Shown: positions 26,407 to 37,180, counted from the stretch's first letter. The stretch: DNA of 64,000 nt from Hyphomonas polymorpha PS728 (GCF_000685315.1 NZ_ARYM01000004.1:1-64000), one strand, 5' to 3'. The notes: generated by a model not told the origin, from the sequence alone. A program made the numbers and translations.

Positions 26407-27999
26407 AATTCTGAAGATGCTGCCGCCGATGGAAACGATGTAGACGTTGCCGTCATTGTCCATGCCGAAGCTGGAGATGCTGCTCAGCGCTCCGGCATCG
26501 GGCACGAGCTGGTCATTCAGGCGATTGAACTGGCTGGCGGGCAGCGTCTGTCCCACTGTCAGCGACGAGACCGGAACCGACCAGACATTGTTGCTGGCAA
26601 AGTCTGCAAACAGATAATGGTTGCGGATCGGGCCGATATTGCCGCGATAGACATATCCGCCGGTGATTGAGCGGCCCTGCGTCGCGCCCGTCCCATGGCC
26701 ATAATCAGCAACCGGGGGCGTGAAGCTCCCCGAATCCGGGCCCGAATAGAAGGCGGTGCCCTCGCGAACGGCCCAGCCATAATTGGCGCCGACATCGGAC
26801 GGGCGCATCCTGTTGATTTCCTCGCGATTGGACTGGCCGACATCGGCAATAAAGAGATCGCCTGTCTGGCGGTCAAAGCTCGACCGCCAGGGATTGCGCA
26901 GACCCAGAGCGAAGATTTCCGGACGCCCGGCGCTGCCGTTGGAGGCAAAGGCATTGCCCGCCGGGATGCGATAGTCGCGGTCGTCATCATCGGGGAAACC
27001 GTCCCCGTCATGCGCCACGTCGATGCGCAGGATCTTGCCGAGCAGAGAGTTGGTATTCTGCGCGCTCTGGTCTGCGCCGGCCGTTACGCCGCCGCCATCG
27101 CCCGTTGCGATATACAGCAGGCCGTCATTGCCAAAGCCGAGCCAGCCGCCGTTATGGAATTCATCAATCTGGGGGATCCTCAGGATGACGTTCGATGTCG
27201 CTGGATCCAGTTGCAGCGGGTTGCTGGCATAGGTCCGATAACGGCGGATTTCGGTATCACCGGCCGTATTGGTCAGGTTCACGTAGACTGTGCTGTCAGT
27301 GGCAAAATTCGGCGAGAAGGCCATGCCCACCAGCCCCTGTTCGCCATCGGTGCCGACCTGCGATGAGACATCCAGGAAAGGAACCGGGTCAGGCATGGCT
27401 GAGGTCAAGGAGGGGTCAAGTACGACGGCGAGGCCGCCTTTCTGCAGCACGACCACACGGTCCGTGCCCGGAATGCCTTCCAGATAGAGCGGCTGGCTGA
27501 GGCCGGTTGCCACCCGGCGCAGGGCCATGCCGGTTATTGTCTCGTCCACATCCAGTACGCGGATCTGAACCGCCAGCGTCGCCACGCCGCCGCGCCCGTC
27601 TTCGACGCGGAAGTTCACCTCATAGATATTGTCGCCATTGGCGTCCTGAGGCGCCTCATAATCGAGGGCCGCGTTGAGGGAGAGGACGCCGGTGCTGGCA
27701 TTGAAGCTGAAAAACGAAGCGTCTCCTTCGGCAACCAGCGCGCGGGTGAGCGCATCTCCGTCCGGATCGGTGGCCGTCAGCGTGTAGACCGGGCCGGTTG
27801 TGCCTTCATTGATCGAGGCCGTGGCCAGCGAAGTGATCGACGGGGGCTGGTTCACCGGCGGCGGCGGGGCCGGAGGAGGTGGCGGGGGCGGCGAGGCGCC
27901 GGATCCGCCCCCACCCCCGCCTCCGCAGGCCTGAAGCGCAAAAATCCCGGCAGTGGCAAGGGCCACCCAGCGCTCTGTACGGAGTATCGGTGTTTTCAT
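26392..27999 (-). CDS. PQQ-dependent sugar dehydrogenase-like lipoprotein with cadherin-type domain
   Basis: 535 residues from ATG 27999. The lipobox is LQAC near residue 25, followed at once by seven Gly and then a Pro-rich linker. Residues ~55-155 form a cadherin/Ig-like domain (SINEGTTGPVYTLTATDPDGD). The rest is a six-bladed glucose/sorbosone dehydrogenase propeller: GDGGGVTAGADQSAQN, LGKILRIDV, ALGLRNPWRSSFDRQTGDLFIADVGQSNREEI, GANYGWAVREG and ITGGYVYRG are family signatures. It should oxidise an extracellular sugar or aldose with PQQ at the outer membrane; substrate unknown. Confidence 0.9.
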   Translation of the reverse strand: MKTPILRTERWVALATAGIFALQACGGGGGGGSGASPPPPPPPAPPPPVNQPPSITSLATASINEGTTGPVYTLTATDPDGDALTRALVAEGDASFFSFNASTGVLSLNAALDYEAPQDANGDNIYEVNFRVEDGRGGVATLAVQIRVLDVDETITGMALRRVATGLSQPLYLEGIPGTDRVVVLQKGGLAVVLDPSLTSAMPDPVPFLDVSSQVGTDGEQGLVGMAFSPNFATDSTVYVNLTNTAGDTEIRRYRTYASNPLQLDPATSNVILRIPQIDEFHNGGWLGFGNDGLLYIATGDGGGVTAGADQSAQNTNSLLGKILRIDVAHDGDGFPDDDDRDYRIPAGNAFASNGSAGRPEIFALGLRNPWRSSFDRQTGDLFIADVGQSNREEINRMRPSDVGANYGWAVREGTAFYSGPDSGSFTPPVADYGHGTGATQGRSITGGYVYRGNIGPIRNHYLFADFASNNVWSVPVSSLTVGQTLPASQFNRLNDQLVPDAGALSSISSFGMDNDGNVYIVSIGGSIFRIEGAP

Positions 28000-28188
28000 G
28001 AGGAGAATCCTTACCACTCCCCCAGAACCGCCCGAAGTGTAGATTTCGCAAGGAAATTATCCGCCAGCACGAATTTATACCGCCCAACTCTGGCCAAGCG
28101 GGAAAGATGGGTCCAAAAGGCCGGGTTGTTGACGGGCGGCCTTGGCTGGAAAGTCTGAGACGCGCCGGATTTTGGAAAGACCGGACCA

Positions 28189-29445
28189 ATGGACGGAAGT
28201 GAAGCGGGCAAGGCCGAAGGCCTTCACATGCCCCCACCGACAGGCATGCGCAAAGTTGAGTTTGTGGCGATTGTTGCGGGCCTGATGGCCCTCAATGCCA
28301 TCGCCATCGACATCATGCTGCCCGCCCTGGGGGAGATTGCGCGCGCCACCGGCCTGACGGAAGAAGGCGGCGACCAGAACCGGCAGCAGCTGATCATCTT
28401 CGCCTATGTGCTGGGTTTCGGCGCGCCGCAGCTGATCTGGGGCCCGATCACCGACCGGTTCGGGCGGCGCGCGCCGCTGTTCGTGGCGCTTGCCGGCTAT
28501 ATGCTGATGGCGTTCCTCTGTGTCGTGGCTCACAGTTTCTGGGCGCTTCTGGCCGCGCGGTTCCTGCAAGGGGTGTTTTCATCGGGCGCGCGCACGGTGG
28601 CCTCGGCGGTGGTGCGCGACCTGTTCGCCGGGCGGGCCATGGCGAGTTTCATGTCGCTGGTGATGACCGTGTTCATGATCGTGCCGATCATCGCGCCGGC
28701 GATTGGCCAGATGATCCTCTATGTGGCGCCGTGGGAAGGCATCTTCATCGTGCTGGCCGTCTGGGGCGGGCTGATGTTCGCCTGGACATGGTTTCGCCTG
28801 CCGGAAAGCCTGCCGAAGGCGGCGCGCCAGTCCCTGGAGATCGGCAGCGTGATGGCTGCCTATATGCAGGTTATCCGCACACGGGTGAGCTTTGGCTACA
28901 TGCTGGCCTCGGGGCTCGTCTTCGGCTCGCTGTTTGCCTTCATTGCCTCCTCCGAACAGGTGTTCCGGGAAGTGTTCGATCAGGGCGACACCTTCGCCTA
29001 CTGGTTTGCCGGGATCGCGGCGGCGCTGGCCCTGTCGAACTTTGCCAACTCACGCCTGGTGGAGCGGATGGGCATGCGCCGCATCAGCCATATTGCCCTG
29101 TTCACCTTCATCATCTCGACCCTGCTGCTGACCATCGCAACGCTCACCTGGGGCGAAAACCTGGCCGTGTTCTTCCCGCTGTTTGCCATCGGCTTTGCCT
29201 GTTTCGGCATGATGGGGTCAAACTTCTCGGCCCTGGCCATGGAACCGCTCGGCAAGATCGCGGGCACGGCGTCTGCCGCCTATGGCTTTGCCACCACGAT
29301 GATCTCCAGCATCATCGGCATGATCATCGGCGCGCAGTTTGACGGCACGACCGTGCCGCTGTCCTTCGGCTTCGTGATCCTCGGCGTGGCGTCTCTGCTC
29401 GTGATCCTGGTGACGGAAAAAGGCCGGCTGTTCAGCCGCTACTGA
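28189..29445 (+). CDS. Bcr/CflA-family drug resistance MFS transporter
   Basis: 418 residues (ATG 28189; ATG 28228 would trim 13 and start closer to the first helix). Twelve hydrophobic segments are seen. DHA1-type motifs are IDIMLPALGEI in helix 1, GPITDRFGRRAPLF in loop 2-3 and RFLQGVFSSGARTVASAVVRDLF in helices 4-5, which mark the Bcr/CflA group. It exports small drugs against protons across the inner membrane. There is no neighbouring regulator. It runs convergent to the RimK-like gene with 10 bases between stops. Confidence 0.9.
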   Translation: MDGSEAGKAEGLHMPPPTGMRKVEFVAIVAGLMALNAIAIDIMLPALGEIARATGLTEEGGDQNRQQLIIFAYVLGFGAPQLIWGPITDRFGRRAPLFVALAGYMLMAFLCVVAHSFWALLAARFLQGVFSSGARTVASAVVRDLFAGRAMASFMSLVMTVFMIVPIIAPAIGQMILYVAPWEGIFIVLAVWGGLMFAWTWFRLPESLPKAARQSLEIGSVMAAYMQVIRTRVSFGYMLASGLVFGSLFAFIASSEQVFREVFDQGDTFAYWFAGIAAALALSNFANSRLVERMGMRRISHIALFTFIISTLLLTIATLTWGENLAVFFPLFAIGFACFGMMGSNFSALAMEPLGKIAGTASAAYGFATTMISSIIGMIIGAQFDGTTVPLSFGFVILGVASLLVILVTEKGRLFSRY

Positions 29446-29455
29446 GCGCGGGCGC

Positions 29456-30844
29456 CTAGAGCGGCTCCCGGTGGCGGGAGAGCGGGCGGACGACCGTTTC
29501 CAGATGCTCGATGATGCGGGCGGCAATGTCCTTGCCGGTTGCCTTCTCGATGCCCTTGAGGCCGGGGGAAGAGTTCACCTCCAGCACCTTTGGCCCGTCC
29601 TTGGTCTGCAGCAGGTCCACCCCCGCCACTTCCAGCCGCAGCACCTTGGCCGCCTCGCGCGCCACATCCCGCTCCTGCGGGCTGAGACGGGCTTCGCTGG
29701 CCGTGCCGCCGCGGTGGAGGTTTGAGCGGAACTCGCCCTTCTCCGCCTGGCGGCGCATGGCGCCCACCACCTTGCCGCCGACCACGAAGGCGCGCACATC
29801 GGCCCCGCCGGCTTCCTCGACGAATTCCTGCACCAGGAAATTCGCGTCGAGCCCCCGGAAGGCATCCACCAGCCGCTCGGCAGATTTGCGCGTCTCGGCC
29901 AGCAGCACGCCCTTCCCTTGCGTGGAGGAGAGCAGCTTCAGCACGATCGGCGCCCCGCCCGCGAGCGCTACGAGGCCGGCGGTATCCTTCGGGCTGTGCG
30001 CGAACGCCGTGATCGGCATGGCGATCTTCGCCCGCGCCAGCATCTGATGGGCCAGCAGCTTGTCGCGCGAGCGGCCGATGGCGCCGGCCGTGTTGAGGCA
30101 GAAGGCGCCGGTATTGGAAAACTGGCGCAGCACGGCCATGCCATAGTCGGTGATCGTGGCGCCGATGCGCGGGATCACGGCGTCATAGCGGGGCAGCGCC
30201 TCGCCATCATAATGCACCTCGGCGTCAATCGCGCCGATGCGCATATAGCAGCGCGCGGTATCGATCACCTCGATCACATGGCCGCGCTTTTCGGCCGCCT
30301 CGATCAGGCGGCGGGAGGAATAATTCTTCGGCTCACGCGTCAGCAGCGCAATCCGCAAGGGGCGTTTGACCGGCTTGCGGCGCGGCAGGCCCTGATAGAT
30401 CTGATAGCCGAGCGGGGGCTGAAGAAAGGACGCATTCGGATCAATGATCCAGCTTGGCTGGATCGCCCCGCGCCCCAGCAGCATGCGGTAGGCCATCGTT
30501 TCGCGGTTCGACAGCGTCAGCTGGATCGGCCAGGTGAGCCCGCCAAGCTCGGCATGGGTTTCGATGACATAACGCAGCTCGCGCTCGCCATTGGAACTGG
30601 TCACCTCGCGGCGGTCGACCACGGGGGCCGAGCAGGTGATCTCCAGCGCGGGGTCGCCGGGGTCTGGCTGGATCAGGAAGCGCACCTGCGGCGCATGGGC
30701 GGGGCCGAACGGCTCGATCACGCTGGCATGCAGGGCGGACGTCTTGGCGCCGGTGTCTATCTTCGCCTTGATCGCGGGCAGGCCCAGCTCCCGCAACGCG
30801 ATCCATTCTTCCCAGCCAAGCTGGAACGGGGCAGCAGAAGGCAT
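29456..30844 (-). CDS. Fused retropepsin-like zinc-protease domain and RimK-type ATP-grasp ligase
   Basis: 462 residues in two parts. Residues ~8-145 match the ATP-dependent zinc protease/RimB domain (PF05618 type): LPAIKAKIDTGAKTSALHA holds the retropepsin-like Asp (DTGA), then NRETMAYRMLLGR. Residues ~160-450 are a RimK ATP-grasp ligase: SRDKLLAHQMLARAKIAMP, IVLKLLSSTQGKGVLL, FLVQEFVEEAGGADVRAFVVGG, EVAGVDLLQTKDGPKVLEVNSSPGLKGIE with the metal ligands. Known relatives add glutamate to ribosomal protein S6, or make and cut poly-alpha-glutamate. Fusion suggests build-and-trim control by one protein. Confidence 0.9.
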   Translation of the reverse strand: MPSAAPFQLGWEEWIALRELGLPAIKAKIDTGAKTSALHASVIEPFGPAHAPQVRFLIQPDPGDPALEITCSAPVVDRREVTSSNGERELRYVIETHAELGGLTWPIQLTLSNRETMAYRMLLGRGAIQPSWIIDPNASFLQPPLGYQIYQGLPRRKPVKRPLRIALLTREPKNYSSRRLIEAAEKRGHVIEVIDTARCYMRIGAIDAEVHYDGEALPRYDAVIPRIGATITDYGMAVLRQFSNTGAFCLNTAGAIGRSRDKLLAHQMLARAKIAMPITAFAHSPKDTAGLVALAGGAPIVLKLLSSTQGKGVLLAETRKSAERLVDAFRGLDANFLVQEFVEEAGGADVRAFVVGGKVVGAMRRQAEKGEFRSNLHRGGTASEARLSPQERDVAREAAKVLRLEVAGVDLLQTKDGPKVLEVNSSPGLKGIEKATGKDIAARIIEHLETVVRPLSRHREPL

Positions 30845-30925
30845 GGACGAAGCTCCGTCATCTGACTTCGCTCCCGTTAGGCTGGTTTTCCGCGCGGCGG
30901 CAAGCCCACCTACAGACTCCTGGAC

Positions 30926-32920
<1,995 letters not shown>

Positions 32921-32936
32921 GGTCTTCTTGCCTCCC

Positions 32937-32955
32937 CTATGTTGCGGCGCAACAT
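32937..32955. promoter_or_regulatory. Palindromic site upstream of ecm, matching one near ccr
   Basis: ATGTTGC-GGC-GCAACAT at 32939-32955 is a perfect 7-bp inverted repeat ending 18 bases before the ecm ATG. With flanks, CTATGTTGCGGCGCAACAT matches 16 of 19 bases of the site at 34883-34901. Position over the ecm leader suggests a repressor or activator site. The TGC-GCA core resembles PhaR-type targets known in Alphaproteobacteria; the regulator is inferred. Confidence 0.5.
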
Positions 32956-33062
32956 GGCCGAGCCGCCTGCCGCTGGCAAGCGGCACCTCTGCCGCACTTG
33001 CAGGCCCCGGCCTGCACGACCACCTACCCTGCACCAGTCCGCAAGAGCCCGCCAGATACCCC

Positions 33063-33596
33063 GTGACCCAGCCCCGCAGCCCCCTCCAGACCGCCCTTGG
33101 CCTGCGCCTGGCCTCCCTGATGGCTTTTCCGGCTGGCGCGGCGCTGATGGCGATCTTCCAGCGCAGCCCGCTGGCGCTGGCCCTGCTCACCGCCGCCATG
33201 CTGGCTGTGGGCCTTTATGAACGCCGCCGCCTGGCTGCCGCCGCCGGCGCGCAGACGGCCATTTCCGGCGCCACGCTGCTGACGGGGTTTGGCTTCCGGC
33301 TGGGCCTGCTGATCGCGATCTTCGTGATCACGGTGGGCCTGCTCGCCCTCTTCCGGGATACCTCGCTTGCCCGCCAGCTTGAGCTGATCGATGCGGGCCT
33401 GATCGCCCTGCCCGCCGCCGTGGCGCTCGCCGCCAACGAGATCAGCGCCCGGATCGCGCAGCGCGAGCTTGGCGATGTGCGCACCCAGCTTACCGCCGCC
33501 TTCGCAGACGCCCGCGGCCCCGCCGCCCCGGAGGCGGGCGGCGACATCATCGAAGGCGAGATTATCGACGCGGATGACCCACCAGAGCGGCGCTGA
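33063..33596 (+). CDS. Predicted two- to four-helix membrane protein
   Basis: 177 residues from GTG 33063 (MTQPRSPLQTALGLRLASL); ATG 33120 is the alternative. Hydrophobic segments are at ~13-30, ~35-52, ~68-92 (GFRLGLLIAIFVITVGLLAL) and ~105-122 (LIDAGLIALPAAVALAANEI). The C-terminus is acidic (DIIEGEIIDADDPPERR). I do not recognise the family. It is divergent from ecm, and its stop is 3 bases from the end of the convergent CMD-family gene. Confidence 0.6.
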   Translation: MTQPRSPLQTALGLRLASLMAFPAGAALMAIFQRSPLALALLTAAMLAVGLYERRRLAAAAGAQTAISGATLLTGFGFRLGLLIAIFVITVGLLALFRDTSLARQLELIDAGLIALPAAVALAANEISARIAQRELGDVRTQLTAAFADARGPAAPEAGGDIIEGEIIDADDPPERR

Positions 33597-33599
33597 CGA

Positions 33600-33923
33600 T
33601 CAATCTGCCTGGTCGTAGGCCTGCAGCGCTACCGGCAAGGCCTGGATCACGCAATTGCCGACAGCCGGCAGGCCCGCCAGCACCGCGCTGATGATCTCTT
33701 CCCGCGTCGCGCCCAGCGAGCGCGCATGGGCCACATGAAAGGCCAGCCCGCTCTCCAGCCGCGCCGCCGCCAGGATGCCGATATAGACAAGCTCTTCGGT
33801 CTTGGCGTCCAGCGCCGAGGCGGCCCCCAGCTTCTGCACCGCCTCAAGCCAGGCCTGCTGATGGCCTGGCGCCTCCTTCATGAAGACCTGAAAGGCATCG
33901 CTTACTTTCGTCATGTCAGTCAT
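33600..33923 (-). CDS. Carboxymuconolactone decarboxylase-like protein (AhpD fold)
   Basis: 107 residues from ATG 33923. The helical core KTEELVYIGILAAARLESGLAFHVAHARSLGATREEI fits the CMD/AhpD family. However, the redox CxxC that precedes the conserved His in AhpD-type members is absent (LAFHVAHA), so this is not a peroxide-reducing partner. The only Cys is in VGNCVIQALP near the end. Role unknown; perhaps a decarboxylase-like or structural member. It lies 39 bases downstream of the class IV aminotransferase on the same strand. Confidence 0.8.
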   Translation of the reverse strand: MTDMTKVSDAFQVFMKEAPGHQQAWLEAVQKLGAASALDAKTEELVYIGILAAARLESGLAFHVAHARSLGATREEIISAVLAGLPAVGNCVIQALPVALQAYDQAD

Positions 33924-33962
33924 CGAAACGCCTCTCTGATCGCCCCCCACCCCGGCGGCCTG

Positions 33963-34853
33963 TTAGTCCCGGTCAAACACAAACGGCGCCGCTTCGGCCA
34001 CGTCTGCGCCCATGGCTTCATAATAAAGCCGTTGCACACGGCGGGTGACCGGGCCGGGGCGGCCATCGCCGACGGGCGCGCCTTCCAGCATGACCACCGG
34101 CGCCACCATGGCCCCGGCCGAACTTGTGAAAATCTCGGTGGCGTTAACCGCCTCCTCCGGCGTGAAGGCGCGCTCGGTGATGGTAAATCCGCCCGCTTCG
34201 CGCAGCCCCATCACGCCCGCGCGCGTGATGCCGGAGAGGATCGAGGGGGTAAGGTCGCGCGTGATGATCTCGCCGTCTTTCGTGACGATCCAGGCATTTG
34301 CCGAGGCCGCTTCGGTGACAAACCCGTCTTCCACCATCAGGGCAGTGTCTGCCCCCATCGCCCGGGCGGACCGGTAGGCGAGCGCCTGGGAGAGCAGCTG
34401 GGTGGTTTTCATGTCCCGCCGTTTCCAGCGGCTGTCCTCGATGAACACCGCGCCGATGCCGTCGCGCGCCTGCGCCCCGATCAGCGGTTTGGTGTCGGCA
34501 TAGGCAAAAACGGTCGGTGTGAACCGCTCCGGCCCGGCAAAATCGCGCGCGTCAAAGGCCCCGCCGGTGACCTGCAGATAGACCAGCCCCTCGACGAGAT
34601 CATTATGGGCGATCAGTTCCCGGTGAAGGTTGGCCCAGCCTTCGGGCGTATGCGGATCGGGAATGGCAATGCCCGCCAGCGTCCGCTCCAGCCGGGCGAT
34701 ATGCCCCTCCAGATCAACGAACCGCCCGCCATAGACGGCGGTAACCTCATAGGCGGCATGGGCAAACATAAACCCCCGGTCCAGCGGCGAAATATGAGCC
34801 TCCGACAGCGGCATCAGCGTGCCATTCAGGTGGACCAGCGGACAAATCGTCAT
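33963..34853 (-). CDS. D-amino-acid transaminase-like class IV aminotransferase
   Basis: A 296-residue PLP enzyme of fold type IV. The N-terminal VHLNGTLMPLSEAHISPLDRGFMFAHAAYEVTAVYGG with LDRGF is typical of D-alanine/branched-chain family members; the PLP lysine is in RRDMKTTQLLSQALA and the phosphate-binding EAASANAWIV follows. The ..LDRGFMFAHA and DMKTT segments resemble D-amino-acid transaminases more than IlvE. It would supply or recycle D-Ala/D-Glu. The ATG at 34853 is 30 bases from the motif shared with ecm, and the gene is divergent from ccr. Confidence 0.83.
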   Translation of the reverse strand: MTICPLVHLNGTLMPLSEAHISPLDRGFMFAHAAYEVTAVYGGRFVDLEGHIARLERTLAGIAIPDPHTPEGWANLHRELIAHNDLVEGLVYLQVTGGAFDARDFAGPERFTPTVFAYADTKPLIGAQARDGIGAVFIEDSRWKRRDMKTTQLLSQALAYRSARAMGADTALMVEDGFVTEAASANAWIVTKDGEIITRDLTPSILSGITRAGVMGLREAGGFTITERAFTPEEAVNATEIFTSSAGAMVAPVVMLEGAPVGDGRPGPVTRRVQRLYYEAMGADVAEAAPFVFDRD

Positions 34854-34882
34854 GACTTAAATGCCTCAAGGGAACAGAACAT

Positions 34883-34901
34883 CTATTGTGCAGCGCAACA
34901 T
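34883..34901. promoter_or_regulatory. Site between the transaminase and ccr, matching the ecm site
   Basis: CTATTGTGCAGCGCAACAT shares 16 of 19 bases with the palindromic site before ecm. It is 111 bases upstream of the ccr ATG and 29 bases upstream of the transaminase ATG, so either gene could be the target. The inner TGC-AGC-GCA core is symmetric. Confidence 0.5.
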
Positions 34902-35012
34902 TGATCTTGCGAAGCCTCACAACACTTGCCAGTGTGCCCGCGCCAGACGGGGCTGTGAAGACGCCGCATAGAGCGAGCCCGCCCCCAATGCACCAGAGAC
35001 GGAGGAAGGTCC

Positions 35013-36284
35013 ATGACCACAGAAACGGCAGGCCGGGTTAAAAAAGACATTTACGAACTCGGCGAGATTCCGCCCGAGTTTCATGTGCCCAAACTGATGC
35101 ATGCCTGGGCGATCCGGCGGGAGCGCCATGGCCGCCCGATGACCGCGATGCAGGTCGAGCAGGTGCCGGTGCCGGAAATCGATTCTGATGAAGTGCTCGT
35201 CCTCGTGATGGCCGCCGGGGTCAACTATAATGGCATCTGGGCCGCGCTGGGCGAGCCGATTTCGCCCTTTGACGTTCACAAACAACCTTTCCATGTGGCG
35301 GGCTCTGACGCTGCCGGCATCGTCTGGGCGGTTGGCAAGCGCGTAACCCGCGTGAAGCCGGGCGATGAGGTGGTCATCCACTGCAACCAGGATGATGGCG
35401 ACGATGAGGAGTGCAATGGCGGGGACCCGATGTTCTCGCCCAGCCAGCGTATCTGGGGCTATGAGACGCCGGACGGCGCCTTTGCCCAGTTCTGCCGCGT
35501 GCAGGCGCGCCAGTGCATGCCGCGCCCCAAACACCTGACCTGGGAAGAAAGCGCCTGCTACACGCTGACCCTCGCCACCGCCTACCGGATGCTGTTTGGC
35601 CACCGGCCGCATATCGTGAAGCCGGCCGATAACGTCCTCGTCTGGGGCGCCTCGGGCGGCCTCGGCAGCTTCGCCGTGCAGCTCTGCGCAGTGACCGGGG
35701 CCAATGCCATTGGCGTGGTCTCCTCCGACGACAAGCGCGACTATGTGCTGAGCCTCGGCGCCAAGGGCGTGATCAACCGGAACGACTTCAACTGCTGGGG
35801 CCAGCTGCCGAAGGTCAACGGGCCGGAATTCAACGACTATATGAAAGAGAGCCGCAAGTTCGGCAAAGCCATCTGGGACATCACCGGCAAGAAGGATGTC
35901 GACATCGTCTTTGAACATCCGGGCGAAGCCACCTTCCCGGTCTCTGTCTTCGTGGTGAAACGCGGCGGCATGGTCGTCATTTGTGCGGGTACGTCCGGCT
36001 TCAACCTCACCATGGACGCCCGCTTCCTCTGGATGCGGCAGAAGCGCGTCCAGGGCAGCCATTTTGCCAACCTGAAACAGGCCTCCGAGGCCAACCAGCT
36101 TGTGATCAACCGGCGTATCGACCCCGGCATGTCGGAAGTGTTCACCTGGGCGGATATTCCGCTGGCGCACGAAAAGATGCTGGATAACAAGCATATGCCC
36201 GGCAACATGGCCGTGCTCGTCACCGCGCCCAAGCCGGGCTTGCGCACGGTGGAAGACGTGCTCGCCCTCAGCGGACAGGCCTGA
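35013..36284 (+). CDS. ccr: Crotonyl-CoA carboxylase/reductase
   Basis: A 423-residue zinc-free MDR enzyme that reductively carboxylates crotonyl-CoA to (2S)-ethylmalonyl-CoA with NADPH and CO2, the defining step of the ethylmalonyl-CoA pathway. Markers are KDIYELGEIPPEFHVPKLMHAW-type start, VMAAGVNYNGIWAALGEP, FHVAGSDAAGIVWAVG, the NADPH loop VWGASGGLGSFAVQL, and the CO2-pocket region with FEHPGEATFPVSVFVVK. ATG 35013 has a GGAGGAAGG SD. Ccr starts a short operon with a SnoaL-like gene 5 bases later and a small kinase. Confidence 0.96.
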   Translation: MTTETAGRVKKDIYELGEIPPEFHVPKLMHAWAIRRERHGRPMTAMQVEQVPVPEIDSDEVLVLVMAAGVNYNGIWAALGEPISPFDVHKQPFHVAGSDAAGIVWAVGKRVTRVKPGDEVVIHCNQDDGDDEECNGGDPMFSPSQRIWGYETPDGAFAQFCRVQARQCMPRPKHLTWEESACYTLTLATAYRMLFGHRPHIVKPADNVLVWGASGGLGSFAVQLCAVTGANAIGVVSSDDKRDYVLSLGAKGVINRNDFNCWGQLPKVNGPEFNDYMKESRKFGKAIWDITGKKDVDIVFEHPGEATFPVSVFVVKRGGMVVICAGTSGFNLTMDARFLWMRQKRVQGSHFANLKQASEANQLVINRRIDPGMSEVFTWADIPLAHEKMLDNKHMPGNMAVLVTAPKPGLRTVEDVLALSGQA

Positions 36285-36289
36285 GGGCC

Positions 36290-36646
36290 ATGCTCTCCCG
36301 GCCCTTTGCCGAAGGCTTTGCCAGCGACTGGCTGGCGGCCTGGAATGACCGCGATATCGAGCGCATTCTCAGCCATTATGGCGAGGATATCGTGTTCCAT
36401 TCGCCCCGCATCGCAAAGGTGCTGGGCACTTCGGCCAGCAGCGTGTTCGGCAAGAGCGCCCTGCGGGACTATTGGACAAAGGCGCTTGGCCTTGCCCCGC
36501 AACTCTTCTTCGAGCTGGATGATATTCTCATTGGCTCGGACGCGCTGACCATTCTTTACACGAACCATCGCGAGGAACTGGTAGCCGAAACCTTTGTCTT
36601 CGGCCCGGAAGGCAAGGTTGTCCGCTCGATTGCGGCCTATCGCTGA
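36290..36646 (+). CDS. SnoaL/NTF2-like small protein
   Basis: 118 residues with the NTF2-like cone fold: LAAWNDRDIERILSHYGEDIVFHSP, then a mid-chain FGKSALRDYWTKAL, and strands ILIGSDALTILYTNHREELVAETFVFGPEGKVVRSIAAY. This is the usual SnoaL-type layout and length. Such proteins bind small hydrophobic ligands or act as isomerases; nothing fixes its role. ATG 36290 follows the ccr TGA by 5 bases, so it is co-transcribed with ccr. Confidence 0.8.
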   Translation: MLSRPFAEGFASDWLAAWNDRDIERILSHYGEDIVFHSPRIAKVLGTSASSVFGKSALRDYWTKALGLAPQLFFELDDILIGSDALTILYTNHREELVAETFVFGPEGKVVRSIAAYR

Positions 36647-36658
36647 AAGGATACCGCC

Positions 36659-37180
36659 ATGCGCCTGATCTTCATTTATGGCGAGGCTGCTGCCGGCAAG
36701 CTGACCGTGGCAAGGCATCTGGCACGGCAGACGGGCCTGCCCCTCTTCCACAATCATCTGGTGGTCGATGCGGTGGCCTCGGTTTTCCCGTTCGGCTCTG
36801 AAAGCTTCATCCGCCTGCGGGAGAAATTCTGGATGGATGTGTTCAGCGCGGCGGTGGCCGAAGACCGCTCGCTGATCTTCACCTTCGCGCCCGAACCCAC
36901 GGTCGATCCATGCTTTCCGCAAGCGGTGAAAACCCTGGTGGAAAATTCCGGCGGCGAGATGATCTTCATTGCCCTGACGGTCAACCCGGAGGAGCAGATG
37001 CAGCGGATTGCCAATTCCAGCCGCGCGGAGTTTGGCAAGCTTCGCTCGCCGGACATCCTGGCAGAGATGAAAGAGGCCTTTATGGCGTCGATGGCCGCGA
37101 TGCCGGCCGCCGATATTATCATCGACACCGACCAGACCTCACCGGCCGAAGCCGCCGCCGAAATCCTCGCCCGCCTTTGA
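36659..37180 (+). CDS. Small P-loop kinase-like ATPase
   Basis: 173 residues with a Walker A IYGEAAAGKLTVARHLA, then HNHLVVDAVASVF, a Walker B-like RSLIFTFAPEP, and a nucleoside-kinase type lid segment EFGKLRSPDILAEMKE. The layout fits the shikimate/chloramphenicol-phosphotransferase group of small kinases. Substrate is unknown. It follows the SnoaL-like gene by 12 bases and is the last gene of the ccr run; no clear terminator follows. Confidence 0.78.
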   Translation: MRLIFIYGEAAAGKLTVARHLARQTGLPLFHNHLVVDAVASVFPFGSESFIRLREKFWMDVFSAAVAEDRSLIFTFAPEPTVDPCFPQAVKTLVENSGGEMIFIALTVNPEEQMQRIANSSRAEFGKLRSPDILAEMKEAFMASMAAMPAADIIIDTDQTSPAEAAAEILARL

